DNA of 64,000 nt, taken from Leptasterias polaris (lineage: Eukaryota > Echinodermata > Asteroidea > Forcipulatida > Asteriidae). The stretch covers positions 186,001-250,000 of the forward strand of contig JAZGTN010000086.1 in NCBI GenBank assembly GCA_037783415.1, in the 5' to 3' direction. The first letter of the stretch is position 1, and the number at the start of each line of letters is the position of its first letter. Position numbers and translations under genes: made by a program. The notes beneath the pieces are model-generated. The model was not told the DNA's origin. It searched no databases and saw only the letters and a list, made by a program, of their open reading frames with translations. Below are positions 11,545 through 22,709 of this stretch, piece after piece.

Positions 11545-11660
11545 AGAACAAAGCCTTAATAAATTCTGATGTTTCTGTTTTAAAGTTTAGTGACACTTGT
11601 TACGTTATCATTTCTGGCTGCACATGGGTGCCCAAGAGTAGCAATTTGTTTATTATTTAT
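11545..11660 (+). repeat. Conserved inter-unit module M (copy before ZNF1)
   Basis: A sequence of the form GAACAAAGCCTTAATAAATT, ctgatgattctg, GTTTAGTGxCA(C/T)TTGT, ATTACCATTTC and GGGC(A)ACACATG recurs at 14713-14835, 22710-22830, 30840-30960 and 44255-44400, and truncated at 33390-33404. Each copy sits after one finger array and before the splice acceptor of the next. Preservation while neighbouring fingers decay suggests it is an intron, UTR or regulatory segment. Its role is unknown. Confidence 0.65.
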
Positions 11661-12245
11661 TCCCCGCGGCGAAGCCACCGAAGGGGCATACTGTTTCCGA
11701 CATGTCCTTCCGTGTGTGGGTTTCAGTGAGTAGGTAACCACATTCAAACCGGTCTCGGGATCCCCAAGAAGCCTATTGCTTTTGTACCATAGGCCAAGTT
11801 GTTACATGTAGGTCATTATAATGGCTAAAACAAAAGAAATGTTGTTTGAGCAATACCTCGAGAAGTACTTGTCGTATCAACTCCAAACTTGGTTTGTGGA
11901 TTGGTCTCGGGATCCCCAAGAAGCCTATTGCTTTTGTACCGTAGGCCAAGTTGTTAGGTCATTATGGCTAAAACAAAAGAAATGTTGTCTGAGCAATACC
12001 TCGAGAAGTACTTGTCATATCAACTCCAAACATGGTTTGTGGATTGGTCTCGGGATCCCCAAGAAGCCTATTGCTTTTGTACCGTAGGCCAAGTTGTTAG
12101 GTCATTATGGCTAAAACAAAAGAAATGTTGTCTGAGCAATACCTCGAGAAGTACTTGTCATACATGTATCAACTCAAAACTTGGCATGTGGATTGGTCCT
12201 GGGATCCCACCCCCCCCCCCCCCCCCCCCCCAGATTTTTCTCGGG
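11661..12245 (+). repeat. Tandem repeat of ~143-152 bp (3+ copies)
   Basis: Units start with GGTCTCGGGATCCCCAAGAA at 11751, 11903 and 12046, with a degenerate fourth at 12195 followed by poly-C. Each carries GTAGGCCAAGTTGTTA and ATGGCTAAAACAAAAGAAAT. The periodic ORFs here (11821-12087, 11964-12374) are artefacts of the repeat. It interrupts the region between module M and the ZNF1 splice acceptor. Confidence 0.9.
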
Positions 12246-12395
12246 ATCCTGAAGCCTATTGTTTTTTCTGGACCACCAAAATGGTTAAATGTCAAGAAAC
12301 GGACAAGCTTGCGGGGCATTTGTGTTTACCAAACACGACTTTTCTTGTTGAACATGTATTTATCATTCTTATAACAAGTAAATTTAAAACTGGTT

Positions 12396-12410
12396 TTTAT
12401 TAATTACAGA
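12396..12410 (+). promoter_or_regulatory. Splice acceptor of the ZNF1 exon
   Basis: TTTTTATTAATTACAG ends at 12409. Equivalent sites are TTTTGATTATTACAG ending at 31011 before ZNF2 and at 44448 before ZNF3. The decayed unit at 22888 has TTATTGCCAT in the same place, so its acceptor is lost. The exon downstream begins with a leader encoding a VEQRT motif shared between units. Confidence 0.65.
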
Positions 12411-14475
12411 TATCAATTATACAAAGATCACGTATGTGGAGCAACGTACTCAAAAAGGCGAGTTCGAAAAACATCTTAGAAGTTACTTGATGGATTTGTA
12501 TGTGACGTTTTTAATACATTTTAATACCCTGAAGAAAAAAGCATTTGTTTGTGAAATTTTACGAAAAGGCCCTCAAAAGTTAAAAGAAATTTTTAATAAA
12601 CTCATTGTGTGCATGCTGGAGAGTTCGCATTTGACTATTATCAACATGAATTCTGAAAAAAGGACATTAGAAATTGTCAGAGATGTGAATCACCAAAGAC
12701 CCCAAACTGAAACAAAACCATTTATCTGTGATATTTGTGGAAAAGCCTTTTCAACAAACCTTTGCCTAACCACCCATCACTGTGTCCTTGCTAGAGAGAA
12801 ATCATGTGTTAATGACATTTGTGGAAAAGTAATTTTTAGAAAAGGCAGCCTAAATACACATCAGAGAGTCAAAACCGAAAACAAACAATTTACGTGTGAC
12901 TTTTGTGGAACAGCCTTCTCAAAGATATCTACACTGACAAAGCATCAGCTAGTCCACACTAAAAACAAACCATTTGTTTGTGACATTTGTGAAAAAGCCT
13001 TTTCACGTAAACGAAGCCTGGTTAACCATGTGCGTATCCACACTGGAGAGAAACCATTTGTTTGTGACAAATGTGGAAAAGCTTTCTCACACAAAAAAAA
13101 CATGACTGTCCATCTGCGTGTCCACACTGGAGAGAAGCCATTTGTTTGTGACTTTTGTGGAAAAGCCTTTTCACAAAAACGTAGCCTGACAATACATATG
13201 CCTGTCCATACTGGAGAGAAACCATTTGTCTGTAATATTTGTGGGAAAGCCTTTTCAACAAACCTTTGCCTAACCACCCATCACTGTGTCCTTGCTAGAG
13301 AGAAATCTTGTGTTAATGACATTTGTGGAAAAGTAATTTCTAGAAAAGGCGGCATAAATACACATCAGAGAGTCAAAGGTGAAGACAAACAATTTACTTG
13401 TGACATTTGTGGCAAAGCCTTTTCACAAAAATCTACACTGAAAAAGCATCAGCTAGTCCACATTAGAAACAAACCATTTGTTTGTGACATTTGTGAAAAG
13501 GTCTTCTTACACAAACGCAGCCTGACTGTCCATCTGCGTGTCCACACTGGAGAGAAACAATTTAGTTGTGACTTTTGTGGAAAAGCCTTCTCACTTAAAC
13601 ACAACCTGACTGTCCATGAGCGTGTCCACACTGGAGAGAAACCATTTGTTTGTGACTTTTGTGGAAAAGGCTTCTCACGCAAAGACAACCTGACTGTCCA
13701 TCTGCGCAACCACACTGGAGCGAAACCATTTGTTTGTGACTTTTGTGGAAAAGGCTTCTCACGCAAAGACAACCTGACTGTCCATCTGCGTGTCCACACT
13801 GGAGAAAAACCATTTGTTTGTGACTTTTGTGGAAAAGCCTATTTACAAAAAAAATACCTGGTCATCCATCTGCGCGTCCACACTAACGAAAAACAATTTG
13901 TTTGTGATATTTGTGGAAAAGTCTTATCAAAAAAATCTGCACTGACAAAGCATCAGCTAGTCCACACTAGAGAGAAACAATTAAGTTATGACATTTGTGA
14001 AAAAGTCTTTTCATATAAACAAAGCCTGACTACCCATCTGCATATCCACACTGAAGAGAAACTATTTGTTTGTGACACTTGTGGAAGAGCCTTCTCAAAG
14101 AAATCTACACTGTCAAAGCATCAGCTAGTCCACAATAGAAACAAGCCATTCGCTTGTGACTTTTGTGAAAAGGCCTTCTCACATAAACGAAGCCTGACCA
14201 CCCATCTGCGTCTCCATACTGGAGAGAAATTATTTTTTTGTGACATTTGTGGAAAAGTTTTCTCTTACAAAAACAACCTGACTGTCCATCTGCTTATTCA
14301 CACTGGAGAGAAACCATTTGTTTGTGACTTTTGTGGAAAAACCTTCTTACGTAAAAACGACCTGAATGTTCATCTGCGTGTCCACACTGGAGAGAAACCG
14401 TTTGTTTGTGATATTTGTGGAAGAGCCTTCTCAACAAAATGTACGTTAAAAAAGCATCAGCTAGTCCACATTTGA
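12410..14475 (+). CDS. ZNF1: poly-C2H2 zinc-finger protein (21 fingers, 5 degenerate)
   Basis: Predicted nuclear, DNA-binding poly-zinc-finger protein. From the acceptor at 12409 the frame is open through a leader (VEQRTQKGEF) and the ATG at 12646 (MNSEKRTLEI) to the stop at 14475. An intronless start at 12646 would give 609 aa. There are 21 tandem 28-residue units of form CDxCGKAF-S-x-L-xxHxxxHTGEKPF. Units 1, 2, 7, 8 and 16 have lost a zinc ligand (THHCVLAREK, CVNDICGK, SYDICEK). Units 1-4 and 7-10 are near copies, showing a six-finger (504-bp) internal duplication. No KRAB, SCAN, BTB or ZAD domain is visible. A TGA replaces the linker codon Gly of the last HTGEK, truncating the protein relative to ZNF2. 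The start remains uncertain because upstream exons are unknown. Confidence 0.85.
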
Positions 14476-14640
14476 GAGAAACCATTTGTTTGTGACTGTT
14501 GTGGAAACGTATTTTGTTAAAGTGGGAGTCTACTTTGTCACCATCTAGGTCTAGTCCACACTGGAGAGAATCATTTGTTTGTGCCATCTTTGGAGAAGCT
14601 GCCTCCTGAGAAAAGCTAACTGCTTATCTCTTTGCCACAC
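14476..14640 (+). pseudogene. Stranded 3' tail of ZNF1 after a premature stop
   Basis: Immediately after the stop the sequence still encodes EKPFVCD and, with another stop, a GSLLCHH-type finger and a LEKLPPEK-like end. ZNF2 retains these in frame as its last finger and its C-terminal FVEKLPPEKNS. The ancestral ZNF1 frame was therefore longer. The critical change is linker ACTGGAGAG to ATTTGAGAG. Confidence 0.8.
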
Positions 14641-14712
14641 TACAGAGAAACCGTTTACAAAATAAGAAATATGTTGTTTTGCTCTAAAAGAATTCTTAAA
14701 AAGCATGGGCAT

Positions 14713-14837
14713 GTCCACCTTTTTAGCGAAGCCACAAAGCCTTTATGAATTCCGATAATTCTGTAACGAAAGGTTTGTGGCATTAAATTTGTAAAATTAC
14801 CATTATGGACAACACATGATTGAATATTGTCCATTTA
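14713..14837 (+). repeat. Inter-unit module M (after ZNF1)
   Basis: Same module as at 11545. Its right part is separated by a 2.8 kb element: the module breaks at CCATTTACAAT and resumes at 17665 with ACAATGTGTTTATTGAA, matching the uninterrupted GCAATGTGTCTATTGAACATG of the ZNF3 unit. Confidence 0.7.
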
Positions 14838-17664
14838 CAATAGTCCGGCAGCCAAAGGGGTGAACCATGTTTTGTTGGATATATAATGTTTTTTTGCAGA
14901 TTCCACACAAGAAGGTCATACTGTTTAAGAATCTGAGTGATGGCCCCTCCTCAGGGTTGGGCAATTTGTTATATCGATTATTTAATGATTTTATCGATAT
15001 TTATCAATACCTATGGTGTAAACACAACCAATACAAGCGTGTAACCCCCAAAATGGCATTAAAAACATACAATTAGCTTACCAAGAAGTAGTATGTAAAC
15101 AAAAAACTAAACAAAAATGGGCGAAAGAGGGTGTAGGGTGCTGAAGGGGCGTGGCTAGTGGGAGGAGGCGGTAACTGTATCCAAACACACATGATATTAG
15201 AAAACTAAGTACATATATTTATGATAGAGTTTCTTGTAATAAATCTTTGAAAGAGATTTGTACATTAATGTATTTAAGGATGATAGATGATGGATGGGGT
15301 ACGATTCATCAATGGGCGTGGCCAAGAAATAGTATTCATCAAATCCAACCTGCGTATTTGTACGACTAAAGAAACCCTGAAGTAAAAAATGTACCCTCTT
15401 CTACATTGATTTCTGTGGAGATAGAGTTGCATTTTGGGAGAAAGTGGGGGAGGGGGAGTCCAGCACCAAGAAATGAAATGCCTCTTCATTCTCGACAAAT
15501 CCTTTAATGTTGAACCTATCTAATAATGACCTACATTTTGGTGCTATTCCATCCAGTGATGCTGTATCTGATGACCTGTTGTTATTTGAAAATTGTATTT
15601 GTGACAATTCAATAATAATATAATAATAATAATAATGTTATGATATAGGGAATGTGGTGAGAAAATTGTTCAACAAAAATGTTGTGACGTTTTTTGACCG
15701 TGTTGGTCGGTAGTGAACTGGGGGAGGGGGGGAGGGAGGGGGACGTTCGAGATTAAGAATAATTTTTCAGATCCATTGGGTAGCAATAGAGAGCTTTCGG
15801 AAGTCATCATGTTTGCTTCCTCATCAGTTGCATATTGGTCGATATAAAGAATCAGGTAAATCTCTTTGTACATCTTAAAAAGATGTAGGGTTATGACAGT
15901 AGTGTATGCCTATAGGAAATAAAGATATATCGCTGGGTATGTTTGTGTTCATGAGTAACAGGCGTTTATCCGTTTTTGGACTTTTCAAAGTAAGACAATC
16001 AAACCTCATGAGTTTTGTAATTCATATGAATTATTTGAGGGAGAATGATGATCAATGTTGTTTAAAAGCAATAAACACGCAGATCGTAAAAGTATCACAT
16101 CGTATGAAACCAGAAGTAAAACAAAACTCCAAAACATCTCTCGTGTTTACGACAACCTAAAACCGGACAATGGGTTATATCACAGGTAATCAACAAATTA
16201 TTGCCTCTTATTCAGAGCGACCACAGACTTTTTCAGAAATATTTTTGGATCCACCTTTCTTTGAAGACAACAAAGGATAAACGCCTTGTGACTCCTAAAA
16301 ACAAACACACCCACGTTTATTCTGTTATTTCCCATACACTTGTTGCAACCCCACATTTTTTTTAAATGTACAGAGATTTGCCCGATTCATGCAGCAGATG
16401 AGGAAGCGTACAAAGAATCTGAAAACCCCCTTCCCCCCCCATCACTACTGACCCGCACAGTCAAAAAGGTCACAGAATTTCGGTTTAACTATTTCCCTAC
16501 CACTTCCCTGTTATAAAATAACACAATTGGAGGTAGCCCAGCACAGTTACCATAAATTGGATTTGTTTTGTCACAAAAACAATTTTCAAGTTACAAGTTA
16601 CAAGTTACAGATACAGTGTCAATGGATGGGACAGTATCAACATTATTTTATTATCATTAGCATTTCCGTTGCTTCTTTGGCTGACTGGGTCCCTGTAGCT
16701 CTGTTTGTTTTGCTTGCCGTTTAAGTTGTTGCGAAAACCAAAACCCTACATCCTCTCCGGTCTGGAGGATGGAGGTTTCAGATTATCAGGTTATGTAAGG
16801 ATACAATTGTGTCCTGATCCATGTGATGGAAATGTAATTTACTAAAACTCCTTTCTAAGTCCTTATAATACACGGCAGGTCTCAATGTGATTTATAATAA
16901 TACAATTATTTCATTTGTCACGTCACACCAGGTTACTGATAATTTATGTAACGTAACCGGTCTTTATAAATCCAAACTTATTGCAAATAATGCTGAAAAT
17001 CTGGCTCTGTAAATAAGTCACAATACTTGTTATATGAATGTAATGCTATATCTTTGGAAGTTCGTGTTAAAATATAGCTGCTAAACAATATTTACCCTTA
17101 TGCCCTATATTAAACAGTCGAATGTTCAGCGAGACAGCTATAATCATGTGGCTAATTCTCTCCACGTGTCCCGTTGTTTACATCAGCGTGTACCCAGACT
17201 CTATCAAATAATATTTCACAAATTGCACCAGAATGGTACCAGTCTGATAAGTGTCAAGCTACTGCAGGCTCTTTCTACAACTTGAAATTATTTGGAAATA
17301 TTCTTTTCTTTAAAAATATGTTTTTAAACATATTTGGAAAGTATAAACAAAGTTTTATTACAAATGTTTTTGTGTACGATTTAAAGTGATGCAAATAATA
17401 TGTTTTGTACTTGCAATATTTCAATTAACTTTAAAGTTACATAAAAAGCAAACAGCGCCACCAATAGTTAGCCTGATATCATGACTATTCTGGATTATAA
17501 AATTGGAGGAATATTCCGCCTATATCTCGAATTGCCCAAACTTCACAGGGTGTCATCATGCAGATTCTGTTTGTACAAGGTCTACTGAACATAAATCAGT
17601 CAAAACCTGTTATATATCCTCCGCTGCAAGGTTCAGGTAAAAAGTGCCTTTTGGCTGCCGGACT
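14838..17664. mobile_element. 2.8 kb TIR-bounded element carrying the duplicated 2.03 kb core
   Basis: Left end AGTCCGGCAGCCAAAGGGG (14838) and right end CCTTTTGGCTGCCGGACT (to 17664) are inverted, with an ACAAT flanking duplication on each side. It sits inside module M, whose uninterrupted form is known from other units. The interior has no transposase. Positions 15400-17430 duplicate 1-2033. The parts outside the core (14838-15399, 17431-17664) include TATCGAT-rich and T-rich stretches with no recognised gene. It is probably a non-autonomous element or a composite with the core nested in it. Confidence 0.75.
15400..17430. repeat. Right copy of the ~2.03 kb duplicated segment
   Basis: Direct-orientation counterpart of 1-2033, roughly 15.4 kb downstream. 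Its C-tract is shorter (about 8). The small ORFs 15906-16160 and 17174-17389 are the same as in the left copy and are unrecognised. Confidence 0.95.
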
Positions 17665-17933
17665 ACAATGTGTTTATTGAAGATGTGTCGCTCATTCCAA
17701 ATTAAGACAATTTTTGCAAAGTAGCTTTTAAAATTGTTTGTAATAGTATTACAGCCATTTTCACTGGAGAGAAACCACTTTTTGATTGTGATGTTTACAC
17801 GAAAACCTCAAGTAATCATTACCTGAACGACAAAAAGTTGTGAACCCTGGAGAGAAACTATTTTATTTGTGGAATCGCCTCCCCCCCCCCCCCCCGGAAA
17901 AAAAACTTTGACCACCCATCAGATCGTCCATAT
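17665..17933 (+). pseudogene. Zinc-finger pseudogene, 5' part (split by piggyBac element)
   Basis: The right part of module M (AATGTGTTTATTGAAGATGT) leads to an acceptor AGTATTACAG ending at 17754. Then come finger remnants CACTGGAGAGAAACCACT, GGAGAGAAACTATTTTAT and ACTTTGACCACCCATCAGAT followed by CGTCCATAT. The last piece encodes the L-T-T-H-Q-x-V-H end of a finger and stops exactly at the element junction. Frames are broken, with a poly-C tract at 17881-17895. Confidence 0.75.
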
Positions 17934-19440
17934 CCCTTTCAGTACCAACACATATTGGCTACTTATGCCATGGTGACCAGAGACATGGCTACCTGGTGAC
18001 AACACTGTTTTTGGAAAATTTCAGGTTACAGCGCCCTCACAAGGCAGATTGGGGTTAGCCTAGGTCCTAGTCACATAATGCACGTTGAGCAAGCAATTAA
18101 ATTACTGTTTCCTTTGGCATATTGCCTTGGACTAAATCATTGCCTTAAACATATATTTGAGGTATGGTATTATGACCACTAAATACACAATTGAGTAGTT
18201 TAAATGTTTAAGCTAAACATTTGTCAAGTAGCTGTTCATACCAATCTGCATGAGACATATTTTTGAAACGTTAAATAAACATAAGGTTTTAAGATATTAC
18301 TTTTCAAACGGCATCCTCCCCCCCCCCCCCTAAAAAAATTTTTGGTTGAGCCTCACCGATACTGGGAGTTGGTGACTATACCCATGTTGATCAAATAGGT
18401 TAAGGCTGCCATTTAGATTGTTGGCAAATTATGAATCCTCCAAAAAAACAAAATGTTTTAAGATTTTTTTTTAGGAAGCAGCCCCCACCCCCAAAACAAA
18501 CCCGCTCCTAGGAAAAGACATTAAATATAAAGAAGAGAGTTTGGATTACGCACAATATGACTTATAAATAAATGACTGGTAAAATCAAAAGTTTAATTTT
18601 TTTCTACATTTAATGGCAAAGAAGGAACTGACATAAAAAAACATTACATATTGCCCATTTATAAATGGCCGCCAATAAATTAGGTTTTGGTCCGTATCTC
18701 CGTCTATGAGCCTCACATACAAAATTTATAATTGCCATGGTGGTTCAGTCACTTTTAAAAAGCGGCCATTTTGATTATTATAACATTAAAAATAAACAAA
18801 AGAAGTTTGATTAAGCACAATATGAACGTTACTCGAACAAAATAACTCATAAAATAATATATGTTTTACCTATCATTCACCAATATGTAAAGAAGAAACA
18901 AACATAAAATATTTCAAAAGTGCTATACTTGTATTTTCTAAGTACCATCGTCCCCCCCCGCCTCAATGTTGGAAACTTGAATGTATTAAGGATCCAGGAA
19001 CCCAACAAGACACACAATTAAATAATTGCATCAGTCGGTTAAGGCGGCCATTTTAATAATAAAAATGGCCGCCAAACAATTTTGTTTTGGCCCGTAACAT
19101 AAAATATTGCCAGGTTTTCAGGATGCTGGAACCCAATGAGACCAAATACAAACAATGTGGTACAGTCGGCCATTTTGAGTATTTTAAAATTAGTTTCTGA
19201 AACCTGAAATAAACATGTTTTAATAAATTCCTTTGGAAGCACCCCCTAAACCCGCTCATAGGATTGCACATTCAATAAACAGAAGAGAGGAACTGGACAA
19301 AAATTACTCCTCAAATCAAATTTACACCTATCATGAACCAATATGTAAAGAAGGAACTAACATTACATTTTGCCAAAGTGCTATACTTGTTTTTTCTAAG
19401 TACCACCCCCCATGCTATACTTGTTTTTTCTAAGTACCAT

Positions 19441-19530
19441 CTCCCCCCCCCCCCCCCCCCGCCTCAATGTTGATTGTTGGCAGGCATGCGATTGTGGGAT
19501 TCAACATTGAGGCGGGGGGGGGGGGGGGAG
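19441..19530. other. Hairpin with homopolymer C/G arms
   Basis: A run of about 18 C followed by GCCTCAATGTTGA, a ~25-bp loop, then TCAACATTGAGGC and a run of about 16 G. The arms are perfectly complementary over roughly 30 bp. The same GCCTCAATGTTG motif after poly-C occurs alone at 18960, so the hairpin may have formed by inverted duplication. Such tracts are also prone to assembly error. Confidence 0.85.
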
Positions 19531-19643
19531 TTTTCAGAAAGTTTAGGAAATTATTCGTTTGGTGTGGAAATTCTCCAATAATGGTATAACCGCTTTACCA
19601 ATTTTTTACATAATTAACTTAATAGTTGAAATGTTGACCTAAT

Positions 19644-21378
19644 TTATCGCTTGGTGTGGAATTTCTCAAAACATGGTATAACACACATTGGCTTGATACA
19701 CTGCTTACAAATCGTGCGAGTTTGTTTCCGATTAGAGGTGGAACTGAATACAACACAGTCACGTTTCTTCCCGTCAACATTCGGACCTGGAAAGTGCTGA
19801 GTTGAAAGGGCGTTTGAAGCACTTGACACTTTACGGGCATGGTGAACTGGGTTGTTCTCGAAGCTTGAAATAAGTGCCTCTATCACCTTGACCCGAAAAT
19901 CCAAAGTAGACAAGCTCTTGTTTGTATGGATGCTGTTGTATACGACATTAGCATTGAGCAAACATATGTCTAGGATTGTAATAAATACACGTTTCCACCA
20001 TTTGAATGTTTTGTGGGTATGAGTATAGTACGTGCATAATTGTCCTGCCAGATCCGTGCCCCCCATGTATTTATTGTAATCCTCAACTATGCACGGTTTT
20101 TTGATATGACGAAATCCTGTAGAAGTTTTCCGGCTCCGAATCTTTTTACTAGTGACACTGCAATCGCCATAGTTTGAGAGGAGAGTGACACGTTTTGTGT
20201 CCTGCCACATAACGCATAGTTGGCCTGCTTTCTGAAAAAATTTGGGATCTGCACCGCTTTTCATAGGAAATTTCTTGGAGTTTGCTACGTCGGGTATCCC
20301 TAGGGTGGTATAGCGCACAGTTCCACAAGCTCCGAATCCTAGCTCAGACAACTTGGAGAACAGAGCTGGGCTAGTAAACCAATTGTCCATGTATATGCAA
20401 TGTCCTTTATTTTCGAGTCCCTGCAAAAGGTTCAATACTATGTTGCCTGGTGCCCCTATTTCGGATGGATGGTTTGTCTCAGGATCACTTACAGAGGACT
20501 GTCCTTGTGGGCACCTGGGCTGCGATCCTGTGAACAACTCCCAGGCACATGTGTACCCTGTGTCGGATTCGTTCAATGAGAAAGATTTCAATCCCCATTT
20601 TGCGGCTTTTCTTGGCATGTACTGCTTGAAGCTCACCCGTCCTTTGAATTTGACCATCGTCTCGTCCGGTGAAAGGCTTCGTCCCGGCTGGTACACCCGG
20701 AGGAATGATGGTAGTACAATGTTTAACAGTGGCCGTAATTTAGCAAGTTTGTCACGGGGAGAGTCGCCCTCGACATCTCTGTTATTGGCGAGGTGAAAAA
20801 ATCTTAGGATTGCAGTAAATCGGTTACGAGCCATGGTTGCTGAGTACAGGGGACTTCGTATAGAATTTCAGACCTGGACCAATGCATGGAGTAACGAGGC
20901 CTTTTGTTGATTCCCATGCAAAGAAGTAGGGCCACGAATGCCATCATTTCAGGTACATCAGTTGGTCTCCATGCACACTTATTTTCTGCCCCCGCTCCCA
21001 ATATTTGTTCAGCATAACGATTAGTCTCTAGTACCATCATCTGCCACACTGCTTCACAAAAGTATAGTTTGAAGATTTGTATGGGGGAGAACGAACTGAA
21101 GTCTTCTGTAGCCCCGGTGTTTGCTGTAAATTTAACAGGCGGTCGCCGTGTGTAACAGTTGGCTTCACGCCATCCACACCTGAAATTCGGCTTTTTTTGG
21201 TCTTCTTACCCTTCTTAGAACAGGTTAATGTTGCTGTTGATGTCGAGGCCCTCGGCTCTGTATCCTCACCGTCTTCTGACGTCTCCGAGTCCTCAAGTGG
21301 CGATTCCTCCTCAGATTACATTTCTGAACCACTGTCTGCGAAAATTTCTTCCAAAATTTTATCATTTTCTTCGGCCAT
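19644..21378 (-). pseudogene. piggyBac transposase (DDE_Tnp_1_7 family), inactivated
   Basis: The largest frame (20834-19644, 396 aa from MARNRFTAIL) carries the family core: FFHLANN, SPDETMVKFKGR (first catalytic Asp), YMDNWFTSPALF (second Asp) and DYNKYMGGTDLAGQL (third Asp). It ends in a C-terminal cysteine-rich tail CKQCIKPMCVIPC typical of the family. The preceding segment (21049-20804) is in another frame, joined by a frameshift near the overlap. The acidic N-terminus starts at 21378 (MAEENDKILEEIF) but meets a TAA after 20 codons, and another frameshift is needed near 21120-21190. With one nonsense change and at least two frameshifts it cannot make transposase, although the catalytic residues persist. 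Confidence 0.9.
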
Positions 21379-21665
21379 GTTTTCAGAATGATCTCTTACT
21401 GAAGAATGCGTGGGGGACGCTTAACGATACCGCTTAAATTTTAAAACTTGCGACGCTTCAGGGCACACGCGGCCAGCTTGTTACCAAGGGGATGGACAAA
21501 AGGCGATTGAGGGGGCTATTAACATTTTGATGACTTACTTTTGGTCGATGTGCCACAGAGGCTCATTGGCCACCAAGAGTGCTAATAATTCCGTGCCATA
21601 CGGGCTCATTGGTCACCAAGTGGAATGTTGTTTTGAGCCTCTATGGCACGGCGGTACTGAAAGGG

Positions 21666-22709
21666 TTATGGAGAGAAACCATTTTCTTGTGATCACTGAG
21701 AGAACAGCATACACACACAATTTTGCAAGTTAATGTTAAAGTTGTTTATTGATTATTCCTTATTTTTATTGAAATTTCATTTTGCCTGTTGTGTGAATCA
21801 CCACAAACTCCACTTTCTGAACCAAGCCGTTTGTTTGTGATGGTCGTAGAAAATTCTTTTCAACAAACTGTTGCTGAACCATACGAGCCATCAATGACTG
21901 TCCATTTGCGTGTCCACAGAGTGGAGAGAAACCAATCTCTTTCAACCAATCTCGTGACAGTGCCTTTACACAGAGGTATGACCACACTAGAGAAAAACCT
22001 TTTGTTAGTGACATTTGTGGAAAAGCATTTTCGCAAAAAGGAGTCAAAGTTGTCACTGGCATAAAAAGCATTTGTTTGTGACATTTGTAAAAATCCTTCT
22101 CACATCAACATAATGTAACCATCCATGAGCGTGTCCACACTGGAGCAAAAACCATTTGTTAGTGACATTTTGGGAAAAGTCTGCTCACGAAAAGTTCACC
22201 TGATTGCCCATCACTCTGCTACACTGGAGAAAAACTATTTATAAAATGTGGTATCTGTTACATTTGTAGAAAAGTCTTTTAAAACATAAACATACATGTA
22301 CCCCAGACAGACTATCAGCATGAGTCTACCCACATGGGAGAGAAACTAGACTATCCACGTTTTCAATATTAAAGTGGCAACTTATCAAAAATTTTAAATG
22401 TTTTCACACTTGAGTGAAATTTTACTCCACGGGTTCACTGGTAACTTTATTTGAGTTCCAATGTCAGCATCTGGAAACACACATGGGATATTTAATAATG
22501 TTTGTGACGTTTGTTTGAGAGCATTGAGGAAAACCAATTATGAGAAAATCCACACTGCAGATACACCAATTGTATGTGACTATTAATTTGTGGAGTTGCT
22601 TTCACTACAGGAAATAATTCTAGATCAGAATGAAGGGAATCACTCTGGGGGTGTGTCCTAATTTTTGGGAGAGTGTAGACAAGGTCTTCTATAAAAAGCA
22701 GCATGGAGA
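21666..22709 (+). pseudogene. Zinc-finger pseudogene, 3' part
   Basis: Resumes at the element junction with GGAGAGAAACCATTTTCTTG, then the unit hallmark TTTTGCAAGTTAATGTTAAA found just before the ZNF2 and ZNF3 start codons. Decayed fingers follow (TGACTGTCCATTTGCGTGTC, GTGACATTTGTGGAAAAGCA, ATGAGCGTGTCCACACTGGA). Frameshifts occur in nearly every finger and no long frame is left. Its closest relative is 38290-38980, which shares the same specific damage. Confidence 0.8.

Larger units (their letters stand above)
17934..21665 (-). mobile_element. piggyBac-type DNA transposon, inserted in a zinc-finger linker
   Basis: Perfect 13-bp inverted ends CCCTTTCAGTACC (17934-17946) and GGTACTGAAAGGG (21653-21665) start with CCCTTT like known piggyBac termini. 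Flanking tetranucleotides are ATAT and TTAT, plausible decayed TTAA sites. The interior encodes a broken piggyBac transposase on the minus strand (19644-21378). The non-coding left part has internal direct repeats (CAATATGTAAAGAAG..AAGTGCTATACTTGT at 18880-18950 and 19345-19430), ATGGCCGCC-containing stretches and poly-C tracts. The flanking DNA rejoins as one zinc-finger unit. Confidence 0.85.

Noticed and set aside
11821..12403. Repetitive ORFs starting MAKTKEML
   Set aside because: Translations of the ~143-bp tandem repeat upstream of ZNF1; the poly-Pro stretch is a poly-C tract.
12945..14587. Minus-strand ORFs with HKSHKQMVSLQCGHADGQSG repeats (also 31783-33248 and 45460-46482)
   Set aside because: Antisense shadows of the 84-bp zinc-finger repeat.
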